A stretch of DNA of 64,000 bases from Talaromyces rugulosus. Lineage: Eukaryota; Ascomycota; Eurotiomycetes; Eurotiales; Trichocomaceae. Where the stretch lies: assembly GCF_013368755.1 (NCBI RefSeq), contig NC_049563.1, positions 5,518,001 through 5,582,000 of the forward strand, read 5' to 3'. Numbering within the stretch: the first letter of the stretch is position 1; every line of letters starts with the position of its first letter. Shown here in pieces: positions 33,394 to 43,120 of the stretch. The notes beneath the pieces are model-generated. The model was given only the letters and a program-made list of their open reading frames with translations. It ran no database searches and was not told the DNA's origin. Made by a program: the position numbers and the translations under genes.

Positions 33394-33763
33394 TGTCAGT
33401 GCATTATTGCTGCTGAACGATGCTCTCCTTGCTCCTCTTCCTCCGGCCCGGCTTTTTCTTCCCTGGCTTCCGGAAACTGTCGAGAATCGTCATACATGAA
33501 ATGACAGTTACAAGCTATGGCGCCATCGCCGCGGCCAAGGCCCCTGATTGCACGCACTTTATCGTGCTCTTATCGGCGGGGCGATAAAGCCATCGCGACG
33601 CCATTTTCGGCAATTTTTGGTGTCGGGGCCTCCGCTCAGCAGTGGAGAAGCTTATAGCCAGTTGGGACAGCCAAATTATTACAATCCTGTCAAACAAACT
33701 ATCTTTGCTCCTCTCGTCTCACTCTTCTGCTCGAACAATAATAACACAAAGAAAAAAGAAACA
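33394..33763. promoter_or_regulatory. bidirectional promoter of the Zn2Cys6 and M19 genes with three clustered GATA sites
   Basis: Three HGATAR cores lie within 33 bp: TTATCG at 33559-33564, TTATCG at 33570-33575 and CGATAA at 33582-33587. The outer two form an exact 8-bp inverted repeat, CTTTATCG/CGATAAAG (33557-33564 and 33582-33589). By chance one HGATAR is expected per about 340 bp on two strands, so the cluster is notable. It is consistent with AreA-type nitrogen control. TTCCGGAA lies at 33469-33476. Confidence 0.6.
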
Positions 33764-34762
33764 ATGGTGACCGAATCCGAGGCGCGGGAAATCTACAAGT
33801 CCGCCATCCACTTTGACGGACTCAATATAGCAAACTGGTCCAGGGAAATATTCGAAGAATGGCACAAAGGCGGCATCACCGGTGTATCATGCACATGCGG
33901 AATATGGGAAGGGTTCCGGCAATCAATTGCAAACGTGGTGCAGTGGAAAAAGTGGTTTGAAGAGCACTCGGACCTGATCGTCCAGGCGCATACGGTTGCA
34001 GACATACGCAAGGCGAAGAGCGAGGGCAAAACGGCCGTCCTTTTATCATGGCAAAACACGGCAGGCATCGAGGACCAGATTGACTATCTACGCGTATTCC
34101 GCGACCTGGGCGTGCGCAAAATGCAGCTCACATACAATACGCAAAACTACTCCGGGGCCGGGTATACCGAACTGAACGATTCTGGGCTGACAGGCTTTGG
34201 CCGTGAAGTGGTCGATGAAATGGCCAAACTGGGAATGGTAGTTGACTTGAGCCACGTTGGGCCAAAGACAAGCGAGGACGTTATCAATTATGCCAGCAAG
34301 CCGCCGTGTTTTTCGCACGTTTTACCTGGAGGGCTTCTCGACCACCCCCGGAACAAGTCTGACCATCTCATCAAACTCATTGGATCAAAGGGTGGCTTTG
34401 TCGGTCTCTCTCAGTTCGGACCACACATGGCCAAAGGGAATGACAGCACCATTGATGACTATGTTGCTGCGTTGGAGTATGTCATTAGTCTGATTGGGGA
34501 GGATCTGGTCGGCATTGGCTCGGATTCTAGCCAGGGACATGGGCGACCCAGCGAATTTATGGCCTGGTGTAACAAAGACAAAGGCTATGCCCGTCGTCTC
34601 ACTCCTTGGGGAAGCCAAAAAGTCGTAAAGCCTCTAGGGCCTCTGGGAGAGCGACCACGACTGGCCGAAGCCATGGCACGAGCAGGGTGGTCTGAACAGA
34701 GGATACGTAAAGTTTTGGGTGAAAACTGGCTTAATTACCTAGAAAAAATAATAGGAGAATAG
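33764..34762 (+). CDS. M19-family (renal dipeptidase-like) metallopeptidase
   Basis: Single exon, 332 aa. Metal-site motifs in order: HFD near residue 17 (HxD), SWQNTAGIED near 92, VVDLSHVG near 164, FSHV near 187 with DHPRN after it, and GIGSDSSQG near 255. The glutamate that bridges the zincs in renal dipeptidase is replaced by Gln in the QN motif, a form I associate with a microbial M19 subfamily that also has HPRN, so it is not a sign of decay. M19 enzymes cleave dipeptides, including ones with D- or unusual residues, without needing an N-terminal signal here; none is seen, so it is probably cytosolic. ATG 33764 follows an ATAACACAAAG-rich leader. A longer in-frame start at 33548 would add 72 residues of promoter-like sequence and is unlikely. 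Confidence 0.88.
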   Translation: MVTESEAREIYKSAIHFDGLNIANWSREIFEEWHKGGITGVSCTCGIWEGFRQSIANVVQWKKWFEEHSDLIVQAHTVADIRKAKSEGKTAVLLSWQNTAGIEDQIDYLRVFRDLGVRKMQLTYNTQNYSGAGYTELNDSGLTGFGREVVDEMAKLGMVVDLSHVGPKTSEDVINYASKPPCFSHVLPGGLLDHPRNKSDHLIKLIGSKGGFVGLSQFGPHMAKGNDSTIDDYVAALEYVISLIGEDLVGIGSDSSQGHGRPSEFMAWCNKDKGYARRLTPWGSQKVVKPLGPLGERPRLAEAMARAGWSEQRIRKVLGENWLNYLEKIIGE

Positions 34763-35186
34763 GAATCCAGATATAATTGCTGGCACTGAAGGGAGCCGCA
34801 TTCGATTGTTTTCTCAAGCATACATGTACTACTTGTCTCCCTTCCCAGCCACCCATTTTGAGTATGCCGGATATCCGGATATCCGGAAACCCCGCAAACA
34901 CACTATCTTTTGTGTTCATGCGGGTGAGAATTACTTATGAACCAGTGTTAATCAACTATAACGAACATGCAGATAAAACGTGAGTCTTAAAAATCTATAT
35001 TCTCTGTCATACTTTGTTCTTTAAAAAGGTATCACCGTTCATGCGGTACAACCATCATCCAAGACCCGTCAAACTGTCAAAAGTTTAAGACCACGTCTCT
35101 CTTAAAGAGCAGCATTCAAAAAAAAAAAGAGAGAGATAGACTAATACAGGCCAGTTCCTATACACACTGGACAAAAACTACCGGCT
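34763..35186. promoter_or_regulatory. M20 upstream region
   Basis: Gap between M19 and M20. It holds the palindrome at 34867-34886, an AGATAA at 34971-34976, a possible GTGAGT donor at 34980, an A-tract at 35119-35128 and a possible acceptor ATACAG at 35149. An unrecognised 5' exon of the M20 gene could lie here. Confidence 0.45.
34867..34886. promoter_or_regulatory. perfect 20-bp palindrome with overlapping CGG-N4-CCG elements
   Basis: The sequence is two overlapping CGGATATCCG units flanked by C and G, and it equals its own reverse complement over all 20 bases. Zn2Cys6 proteins bind inverted CGG triplets with a fixed spacer, so this is a plausible operator for the regulator at 31186-33393. 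It lies about 300 bp before the M20 reading frame. Confidence 0.6.
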
Positions 35187-36491
35187 GTGTCGGCTGCTGA
35201 CACCGACTATACATGGGTCGTATCCTCCCACCGGCCGCCGCTGGCTGCCTACGAGAGTATCTACCGGCAGATCCATACCAACCCCGAACTATCAGGGCAA
35301 GAATCACAAACCGCCCGGCTCGCCGTCACACATCTGAGATCCCTGTCTGCTTTTACCGTGCACGCCAATGTCGGCGGGCATGGCGTTGTCGGCCTCTTGC
35401 GCAACGGGCCCGGCCCAACTGTCCTTCTGCGGGCTGATATGGACGCATTGCCCATGCTCGAAAAGACCGGGTTGCCCTATGCATCCACCAAACGCATGAT
35501 CGATACGGCAGACGGAGTTGAAAAGCCCGTCATGCATGGCTGCGGACACGACGTCCACGTAGCATGCCTGATGGCTGCTTCGACGCTGCTTCATTCCGCG
35601 CGCCGGCATTGGTCTGGGACGCTGATCACTGTGTTCCAACCGAGCGAAGAACGCGCAGGCGGTGCACAGGGTATGGTTGATTCGGGGCTGTACAGTAATC
35701 TTGTACCAAAACCAGACTATGTACTCGCTCAGCACGTCTCGCCCATGCCCGCGGGCACGGTGGGCGTTGTCTCGGGACCCTGTCTTGCAGCAAACGATAC
35801 TTTGAATGTCCGCATCAAGGGCCGTGGCGGCCACGGATCTGCGCCGCAGCGATGCATTGACCCGGTTGTTCTAGGCTGCGGCATTGTGACAAAATTGCAG
35901 ACGATTGTCAGTCGTGAAGTTGCGCCAGACGAGACGGCAGTCGTGACGTGTGGCAGCATCCGGGCCGGGGATGCGCCCAACATCATCCCAGACTATCTGG
36001 ATTTCAGTGTTAGTATTCGCACATTTAACCAGAGCGTTCGCGAAAAGATTCTTGCTGCGGTGAAACGCATTGTCGAGAATGAATGCAAGGCTGCAACGGA
36101 CGGAGTTGCTGGAGAAGATGAAGATCTCACCCCGGTGATTACACACGACGACCCTTACCCACCGACTATCAACTCGCCCGAACTAGCATCAAGCCTGTCA
36201 ACTGCATTCGCAGACTATTTCGGTGCCCGGAGATGTGTGCCAATAACGGCCCAAATGGCATCGGAAGATGTATCGGTGTTTGCCACTGCTGTCGGCGCCC
36301 AACTGTGCATGTGGGTGCTTGGAGGCACCGATCTGAAGAAATGGAAGGACGCCGAACGCAGAGGGAGACTGGAGGAGGAAATCCCCGGTAATCATTCGAG
36401 CGGTTTTGGCCCCGTGATCCAGCCGACTATCCTCACAGGCACAGATGCTTTGGCAGTGGCTGCACTGAGGGCTTTTGATAGCAGTACATAG
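35187..36491 (+). CDS. M20-family amidohydrolase (N-acyl-/indole-acetyl-amino acid hydrolase type)
   Basis: The frame from 35187 encodes 434 aa with all M20 metal ligands: HGCGHDVH near residue 117, PSEERAGGA near 155, a QH near 183 and NHSSGF near 408. The dimerisation domain starts GRGGHGSAPQ. Related enzymes remove acyl groups from amino acids (aminoacylase, hippurate or IAA-amino acid hydrolase). The first codon drawn is GTG, because no in-frame ATG exists between the upstream stop at 35142 and the catalytic domain. The sequence from that GTG (VSAADTDYTWVVSSHRP) aligns with the expected N-terminus of the family. Either initiation is non-AUG, a short 5' exon was missed, or the start codon has mutated. 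It follows M19 in the same direction, which suggests sequential hydrolysis of one substrate class. Confidence 0.82.
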   Translation: MSAADTDYTWVVSSHRPPLAAYESIYRQIHTNPELSGQESQTARLAVTHLRSLSAFTVHANVGGHGVVGLLRNGPGPTVLLRADMDALPMLEKTGLPYASTKRMIDTADGVEKPVMHGCGHDVHVACLMAASTLLHSARRHWSGTLITVFQPSEERAGGAQGMVDSGLYSNLVPKPDYVLAQHVSPMPAGTVGVVSGPCLAANDTLNVRIKGRGGHGSAPQRCIDPVVLGCGIVTKLQTIVSREVAPDETAVVTCGSIRAGDAPNIIPDYLDFSVSIRTFNQSVREKILAAVKRIVENECKAATDGVAGEDEDLTPVITHDDPYPPTINSPELASSLSTAFADYFGARRCVPITAQMASEDVSVFATAVGAQLCMWVLGGTDLKKWKDAERRGRLEEEIPGNHSSGFGPVIQPTILTGTDALAVAALRAFDSST

Positions 36492-36695
36492 TGGCACATA
36501 TATGTTCTAAGTTTAGGAATAGAATTAAAATTAAAGAACGGTATCATCTGCTGCTACAAGTACACAGCCACTGTATTTCCTCCAAGATACTTATGCCGCG
36601 GTCAAATACAAAATAATAAAGTGTGAAAAGCCAGCGTGGCATTTAGTTTCTGTTTTTGGGGAGCTAAGCCGGCTTTCTTTTTGAAGAGTGAATAC

Positions 36696-38649
36696 TTATA
36701 TCATGACACCCTTGTTCTGCTTTTTGTCAACTCTGTAATTCTTCCAGATCGCCACAGCCGGAATGATCAAGAGGGAAATACAGAGAGCAGCCAACGAGTT
36801 GTATCTTTGACTGTAGCCCCAGGCATAGTTTATCGCGTCACGCGTTGGTGTACCGACGGGGTATGCGAGCTGCGCCAGATAACCACCGTTGGAGATGGCG
36901 AGCGCGTTACCCTTTAGCGACTCGGGCAGCGCCGAGGCAAGAGCCTGGGGGAAGGTGTTGCTGTAGATGGCGGTTCCGACGGCACTTCCGATCGAACTGC
37001 CGAGACTACTGAACATAAAGATGAGGGAAAGCATCATCGGCACGTTTATCCGGTCAGAGGCGGCCATGACCGCCATGTCGTTGCCAATGACCAGCGTACC
37101 CCCAGCAAATGCGATAAAGATCTGACACATGATCAAATAGCCAATGGAACCCTCTTGACCACGGAAGTGGATCATCAGGCCAGCACCGAGCAGTTCAAGT
37201 GGAATGCCGAAGAAGAGGCAAATGTATTTGAACTGCTTGGTATAACGCACCAGGATACCGAAAATAGGCGACCAGAAGCACGATCCGACGTTGTAGATTT
37301 GGGTCATGTAACCGGTGTTGGTAAGGCTCAGATTGTAGGCAACTATGACGAAATAGTAGTAGTTCAGGTCCCAGCAGCCAAAGCCAAAGTTCAAGCAGGC
37401 AGCGCACAGGCAAGCACCCAGCACGGTACGATTTTTGAGCAAGTCCCACTGAATAAACTGCTTGCGCGCACCATATCGCTCCCAGGCAGCAAAGACGGGG
37501 AAAAGAAGGAATCCGATGATGATCATACAGATGAAAGCGGCGCTATCGTAGGTGATTCGTTGATTGGACTGCAGACTAAACGGAAGCAAGAAAATAATAA
37601 AGGCCGACATGAGCAAAAAGAGACCGATGACTGTGGCAACTTTATTAGTTATGGGTTTGTTTTCCTGTCATGGATACTCACCGTCAAATTCATGGAAGTA
37701 ATAAACAATAGACTCGGTGATGGTCCTATTTGTGGGATTTTCTTTGTAGATACCCAGCTTCTTGGCCTTTCGCTGGTAGAATTTGAAAACAATGGCGAGC
37801 GGAAGGAAAACGCAAGGCATAATGATGGCGAAGGCGCCATAGCCCCATCTCCAGCCGCTGGTCTTGATAAAAGACGTGGCAGCCAAGGACCCAGTGAAGG
37901 CGGTGCAAATGAAGGGGGTGCTGACAAAACCAAAGGCAAAGGCACGGTTGCGCATGCCCGAGGTATCGGCAATGAATACATCGAGGATGACGTAGAGGGC
38001 ATCGTAGCCAATCCAGTAAAGGACGTAGCCAGCAGCGTAGCTATCGGGCCCATTGCAAGCGGCCAGGATAATGATGCCGAGAATATAGACAATGAGAGAG
38101 ATGATCAATCCTTCGCTGCGACCCCATAGATTGAGGACCTTGGCAATAGGCAGCTTCAGCACGCCGCCGATAATGGTCGCCAGAATATTAGCGGTGGCGA
38201 CGGCGGGGGCACTCTGAAAGTCGGCATATGCGGTGAAAATCAAGACGTTGCCTATGGCTGACTGAAAGGCTAGCATGAAGAAACAGACCCAGATCCTAGA
38301 GTCGTCGAGGGGTCAGAGTCAAGGACGCGCGCACGACAAGATGCAGTCGGTTGGTCAAGACTTACCAACCATAGGTCGCGTAAACGGCCTTCCGGCTCCA
38401 GACAAGGGCGGTAGCCTCGGCCTTTTGAACACCGGCTTCGGCATAAGAAGTCACTTTGTCTGGGTTTTCGAGGACTTCCTTTTCGTTCCGGGCCTCGAGA
38501 CTGGCGTTGTCCGAGTCGCTGGAGGCAGCGTGAGCGCTGGGAGGAGTCTTCTCGTCAGTGGCATCCAGCGCGGGATCCGGCCCAGAGAGCACGGCGGCGC
38601 CGACGTGGGAAGTGTCCCGGTTGCGCACGTTATCGAGCACGACACCCAT
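36696..38649 (-). CDS. siderophore-iron transporter (MFS, SIT/ARN family)
   Basis: Exons 38366-38649, 37682-38295 and 36696-37630 give 610 aa. After a 95-residue hydrophilic N-terminus come about 14 membrane segments. SIT marks include the [24 protein letters not shown] helix, [39 protein letters not shown], and a C-terminal [33 protein letters not shown]. Family members import ferric siderophore complexes by proton symport at the plasma membrane. Three exact iron-GATA sites lie just upstream, arguing for repression under iron sufficiency. The start [12 protein letters not shown] (38649) is preferred; an in-frame ATG at 38682 would add 11 residues. Confidence 0.93.
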
Positions 38650-38749
38650 ATTGCTTTGTTGTGTGAAGCTGGGAGAGAGCACACCAGTGGAAACAACAAA
38701 GTCAGACGAGCGAGGTACGGATTATTTAAGGAGAAAAGAGGAGAAAAAA

Positions 38750-38902
38750 TTATCTGATCCTAGGGCGACATGCAATTGGCCTAGCAATATCGGCGCGGTG
38801 GGCCAGGCGGACCAGAATAGGATGCGAGAAAAAGGAGGAAACCTTCGGCGCAGAGAAGAAGCGGATCTGATAAGGCGTCTAAACCTAAACTGGATCAGAT
38901 AA
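38750..38902. promoter_or_regulatory. three exact SreA-type iron-GATA sites (ATCWGATAA)
   Basis: ATCAGATAA on the minus strand at 38750-38758, ATCTGATAA at 38865-38873, and ATCAGATAA at 38894-38902. They sit about 100, 220 and 250 bp before the transporter's start codon. The motif is the consensus of the iron-responsive GATA repressor (SreA/Urbs1/Sre) of ascomycetes and basidiomycetes. On random DNA one exact match is expected per about 65 kb counting both strands. Confidence 0.85.
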
Positions 38903-39153
38903 CATTGGCTCGATCAGCTTGTTTGCGCGGTGGCCGCGGTCGACGAGGATCGCGGCGAATCGTTCATGTAATGGAAACGCAAAGCTAGAGACAAAGCGTA
39001 ATGCTATCGCTGTGACGTTTCATCCAGTCTCCACTGCAGGCTCCACTGTCGGCGAGCCCTAGTCTGCTAGCAACTTAGTACGGTAGTAGTGTGTTGTAAC
39101 GCGAGATGGCAGCGTTGTGTTTGTTGGTCAACATTGTTGTTTGGAGTCTTCGA

Positions 39154-39178
39154 TGTTGTTGTTGTTGTTGTTGTTGTG
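39154..39178. repeat. (GTT)n trinucleotide microsatellite
   Basis: About eight consecutive GTT units, in the upstream region of the siderophore transporter. Confidence 0.85.
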
Positions 39179-39844
39179 AGGAGGAAAGACGAGAGGAAGG
39201 AAATAATACGAAGGAGGAAAGGGAAGGAGCTTCCTGATTAGGCATTCCGCTGGCGGTGGCTGCCACTTTGCTCAGGCACCACACAGGTGGGGCATCTCTG
39301 GCCAATCATACAGCGCGAATATATACTTCAGCCAATCAGATGCTTCAAAGATAACCCCCACGCGACGATGTGGTCTGATCAATCTGATTAGATCTGAATT
39401 TTTTTTTCGCCAACAAGCAGTAGGAAACTTTAGGATTTTTTTTCCCCCTTTCAGCGTCTCCGACCTCGGATCCACCTGTTGGTGGCCGAAAGTGAAATTC
39501 GCTCACGCCACGCCGGGAAGTGGCATCGTTCCGGTCGCGGCCTGTCGTGTCATTTGTCATTTGTTATATATTAAAATTGGTGGCATGAAACTTCCGACCA
39601 ATTGTTGGTCATGGCCGTTCAATATGCCTGTTTTCAAATCAATAATAGACTGTCCGGGAGGGCCGCGGCCGTCGATTTATACATTCGTATGTCATACAAA
39701 TAACCTCGCACTACTTACTACCAGGTGATGTCTCAGTGCTGTCGAGGATAGAAAAAAATTAGTTTGAATTTCTCCAACTGTCGCAGAAATGACATCTTAT
39801 AGTCATGAGAATTATTGATACCCTATTTATTTACCGCCGTCACC

Positions 39845-40017
39845 ACCCTCTAACCCGACCCGTCGTAGACCCGAAACCACCAGCTGACATTTCCTAATTA
39901 GCCCTAACCCTAATTATAGGATGAGGTGGTGGGCAGGAGATGGAAGATCAAAAAAACACTAACAATTTATTATTTGGAAATTTAATTTCGGCGCTACAAC
40001 GGTTCGGGTTAGAGGGT
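39845..40017. mobile_element. 173-bp terminal-inverted-repeat (MITE-like) element
   Basis: The left arm 39845-39868 and the right arm 39994-40017 are inverted copies matching at 22 of 24 positions (ACCCTCTAACCCGA at the outer ends). The match continues inward to about 28 of 32. The interior is AT-rich and has no coding potential. A clear target-site duplication was not seen next to the arms, so a transposon origin is inferred from size and arms only. Confidence 0.55.
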
Positions 40018-40526
40018 AATTCCCGTTATGAATGTATGTAGTTTGTCACATATCGTAGCCGTAGATCTCGTCAACTGTTGTTTGCTCACTGAACCAGAGA
40101 ATAAAACCCCCCCTTTAAATATGTACCGTGTAACTCTTATTTTTGTCTCAGGCGTATATGTATGCACTGATGCCGGATATAATCGGATCCCTCCGGGTCG
40201 GCCTCCATGACCGAAACGGGACTCGCCTGCCCTAACCCCGAGGATAGATCTCCATACCACCTCAAGTGCTATGCGTATTCTTCTCCAACACATGGCCACT
40301 TTTGTTTCAAATTTGCCAACATGACGGTATATCTCTCATGCGCCAGGTCCAAATAGGCCTGCATGCCCGATCACCGAGTATTTCGGGTCCGGCACCTGTT
40401 GCCTGGACAGTTAGTTGTCATCAAAATCAATAGTATAGGCGACAGATACGAATATAAATTCGTTCAATTAGCCACCATGGCCTTGGCTTCTAATTCTACA
40501 TGCAAAGTACACAACCTTCCTCCAAT

Positions 40527-42736
40527 ATGTTCTTTTCTTTTTCTGCATTGTGTTATATCTTGTCCGTCTTGCCCTCGGCGACGGGGCTGCGTCAAGTTAG
40601 GCACGACGCCAACTTCCAACCAGACTATGTCCTTCGAGTCACTGAACAGACCATCGCCGTTGCATGCAGGACAAGACTTTCAGCCGTTGTGAATGGTGTG
40701 CCACAGAATAATACCTTGCCTGATCTCATTCGTGCTGACATTCCCCTCCGTCTAGGGACTTCTCCTGGCCCTCCGATCTATCTGAAAGAAAACCAAACAA
40801 CTTGGATAAGGGTATACAATGACTTTGCATCGGAAAACTTGACTATGGTATGTTGACGAAGGTATCTAAAATTTCACCATCACTAATAATAGAAGCATTG
40901 GCATGGTTTAAGTCAGTCAGTCGCGCCTTGGTCAGATGGAACACCACAGGCAAGCCAGTGGCCAATCAAGGTATGGTTTTAGAATAATGTAGAACGAAAT
41001 GGGGGAAAAAAGTAACTAATTCTGGAAAACACGCACAGGCTCAGCATTTCTTTGACTACGAGATACGACCTCAGATTGGAGAAGCTGGCTCGTACTTATA
41101 TCATTCTCACGTTGCTTTCCAGGCAGTGTCTGCTGCGGGACCTATTATTATCGAAGAAGTAGACGGGCAACACCCGTACGATTATGACGACGAGAAGATA
41201 ATATTTCTCTCCGAACTTTTTAATTTAACGGACGCATCCGTTAACAAAATGTTAACCGCCCCCTATGAGGACTTTGGATGGTAAACAGCCCCGATGGTAT
41301 TTGACATTATGAAGAAAGGAATGGTTTCTGTTATATTTATTATCTACAATATAGTTCTAATCCAAGCTATGTAGGCCCGGAGATGCAGAATCAATTCTCG
41401 TCAATGGAAAAGGCTATGCCAGTCTTCTCCCCGACGAAACCCTAACCCCTCGCCCATGGTCAAGCCCAGACCCTTCAGCAGAGAAGCCCTGTGGCCCTGA
41501 GATTATCGAAGTTGAACCGGACACGATATACCGATTCCGCACCATTGGTGGAGTCGCCCTTAGCCCTTTAGTCTTTCAGCTTCAAGACCACGACAATTTG
41601 ACCATTATTTCTGCCGATGCGAGATATACCCAACCCGCCAGCACTGACTTGATCCAAATGGGAGCAGGACAGAGATATGACTTTATCATTCATACAAAGA
41701 CAGAGGAAGAGCTCCGCAGTTTGGGCAGAAGCATGTTCTGGATGCAAATAGAACCGCGCTATCGTGATATAAACAGCACGTCTTATGCTATTTTGTCCTA
41801 CAAAACCGATCTTGGCTTCAATAGCACGGTACCGTCGTCTGCGCCACCCGAAACTCCTATTGACATCCCTTTTAACAATCAATACTGGATGGAATACACC
41901 TTGCAACCCCTACAACCAAATGGTTTCCCAAGTGCTAAACAAGTCACACGGCAAGTCTTTCTAGCGTCGTCCCAACTAATTTCAAAAAGCGGTTTCTCCT
42001 GGACGGTAAGCAATCGTACCTGGACCGAGAATAATGAACACGAAGACGACACACCATACAACAACACTAATTCCACACCCAATACCCCGTACTTGGTCGA
42101 TATATACAGGCGTGGTGAAGCAGCCATTCCAGACTACAACAAGGCAGTTCAAGAGTACGGAGGGTGGGACCCTGACTTCAATGTCTATCCTGCCAAAGTG
42201 GGAGAGGTGGTTGATATCATTCTTATCAACGAGCCAAATGGCATTGCTGGTGGGTTTGATGCCCATCCATGGCATATCCACGGAGATCACGTATACGACC
42301 TTGGCAGCGGCCCTGGAACGTACAATGCGACAGAGAACGAGGAAAAGTTGACAGGATACAACCCTATTCAGCGAGACACCAGCCTGCTATTCAAATACGT
42401 TTTGGGAAACGATATTGGAACGGGGCACGATTACACAAGTCAAGGATGGAGGGCATGGCGAGTCAAAATTCAGAACCCAGGGTATGTCTTTTTTTCTATT
42501 GACTGGAGTAATCAATCCAAGCTAATATAGGGACCGGTCTTAGTGTGTGGATGGTGCATTGCCATATTCTTCAACATATGATTATGGGTATGCAATCTGT
42601 ATGGGTAATGGGAAATGCATCTGAGATCACTCATGGCACCACGCCTGATCTTGTCCAGGGATATCTTACATATGGAGGAGATGCATACGGAAATTCAACT
42701 CATAATCCTCTGGTCAACCACTATTATGAGGATTAA
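40527..42736 (+). CDS. secreted multicopper oxidase (laccase/ascorbate-oxidase-like)
   Basis: Exons 40527-40847, 40893-40970, 41039-41280, 41375-42481 and 42544-42736 give 646 aa. A signal peptide is evident (MFFSFSALCYILSVLPSATG). All four copper-binding blocks are present in order: KHWHGLSQ, YHSHVAFQ, HPWHIHGDH and HCHILQHMIMGM. The Met at the end of the last block is the likely axial residue near type-1 copper. Many N-glycosylation sequons (NNT, NLT, NST) fit secretion. The family couples one-electron oxidation of phenols, ascorbate or metals to four-electron reduction of O2. I cannot see the specific acidic residues of Fet3-type ferroxidases, so a phenol/ascorbate-type role is preferred despite the neighbouring iron transporter. 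An in-frame ATG at 40500 would add nine residues. Confidence 0.92.
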
Positions 42737-43120
42737 ATGCTTGGTGAATATAGAAAGGATGTATTACACTTTCCAGATTCCATAAGTAAAAAAAATTAGA
42801 CTCTAGCCACCGTTTATTTTATGCCCGCTATGATATTTTTTGTTTACTTTGAGTACAACAATCATTATTCCGAGTACTCATTCTTCTATATCATCAACTG
42901 CTTTCTTCCGGATGTACAACAGGTACTCTAGATTTCCCCCGCAAGTCCCGAATTTGAACTGCATATATCCTGGATTGGAACCCTACCAAGTGGGAAGTAG
43001 ACCCCGCTTCCCCACCAAGCAGTGCTTCGCGTGGGGAACATCCCACCTTTTTACAACCCGATAATGTGGCATTCCAAAGACTGTTATTCTATCAATTATA
43101 ATTAAACTGTAAGATTAGAT
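42737..43120. promoter_or_regulatory. intergenic region before the C2H2 regulator
   Basis: AT-rich 384-bp gap between two genes in the same direction. No gene is supported. Confidence 0.45.

Larger units (their letters stand above)
38650..40526. promoter_or_regulatory. long divergent region between the siderophore transporter and the multicopper oxidase
   Basis: A 1.88-kb gap with no supportable gene. It contains the iron-GATA cluster (38750-38902), a GTT microsatellite (39154-39178) and a small inverted-repeat element (39845-40017). Confidence 0.5.

Noticed and set aside
33764..34762. M19 gene as inactive because the bridging Glu is Gln
   Set aside because: The SWQNT/HPRN form is shared by an M19 subfamily as I recall it, and all other ligands are present.
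37155..38129. Long plus-strand open frame (324 codons) across the siderophore transporter
   Set aside because: It lies antisense to two well-supported exons and an intron. Its translation is charged and low in hydrophobic structure with no domain.
39900..39915. CCCTAACCCTAA telomere-like sequence
   Set aside because: Fewer than three units, internal to the window and beside an inverted-repeat element. Not evidence of a chromosome end.
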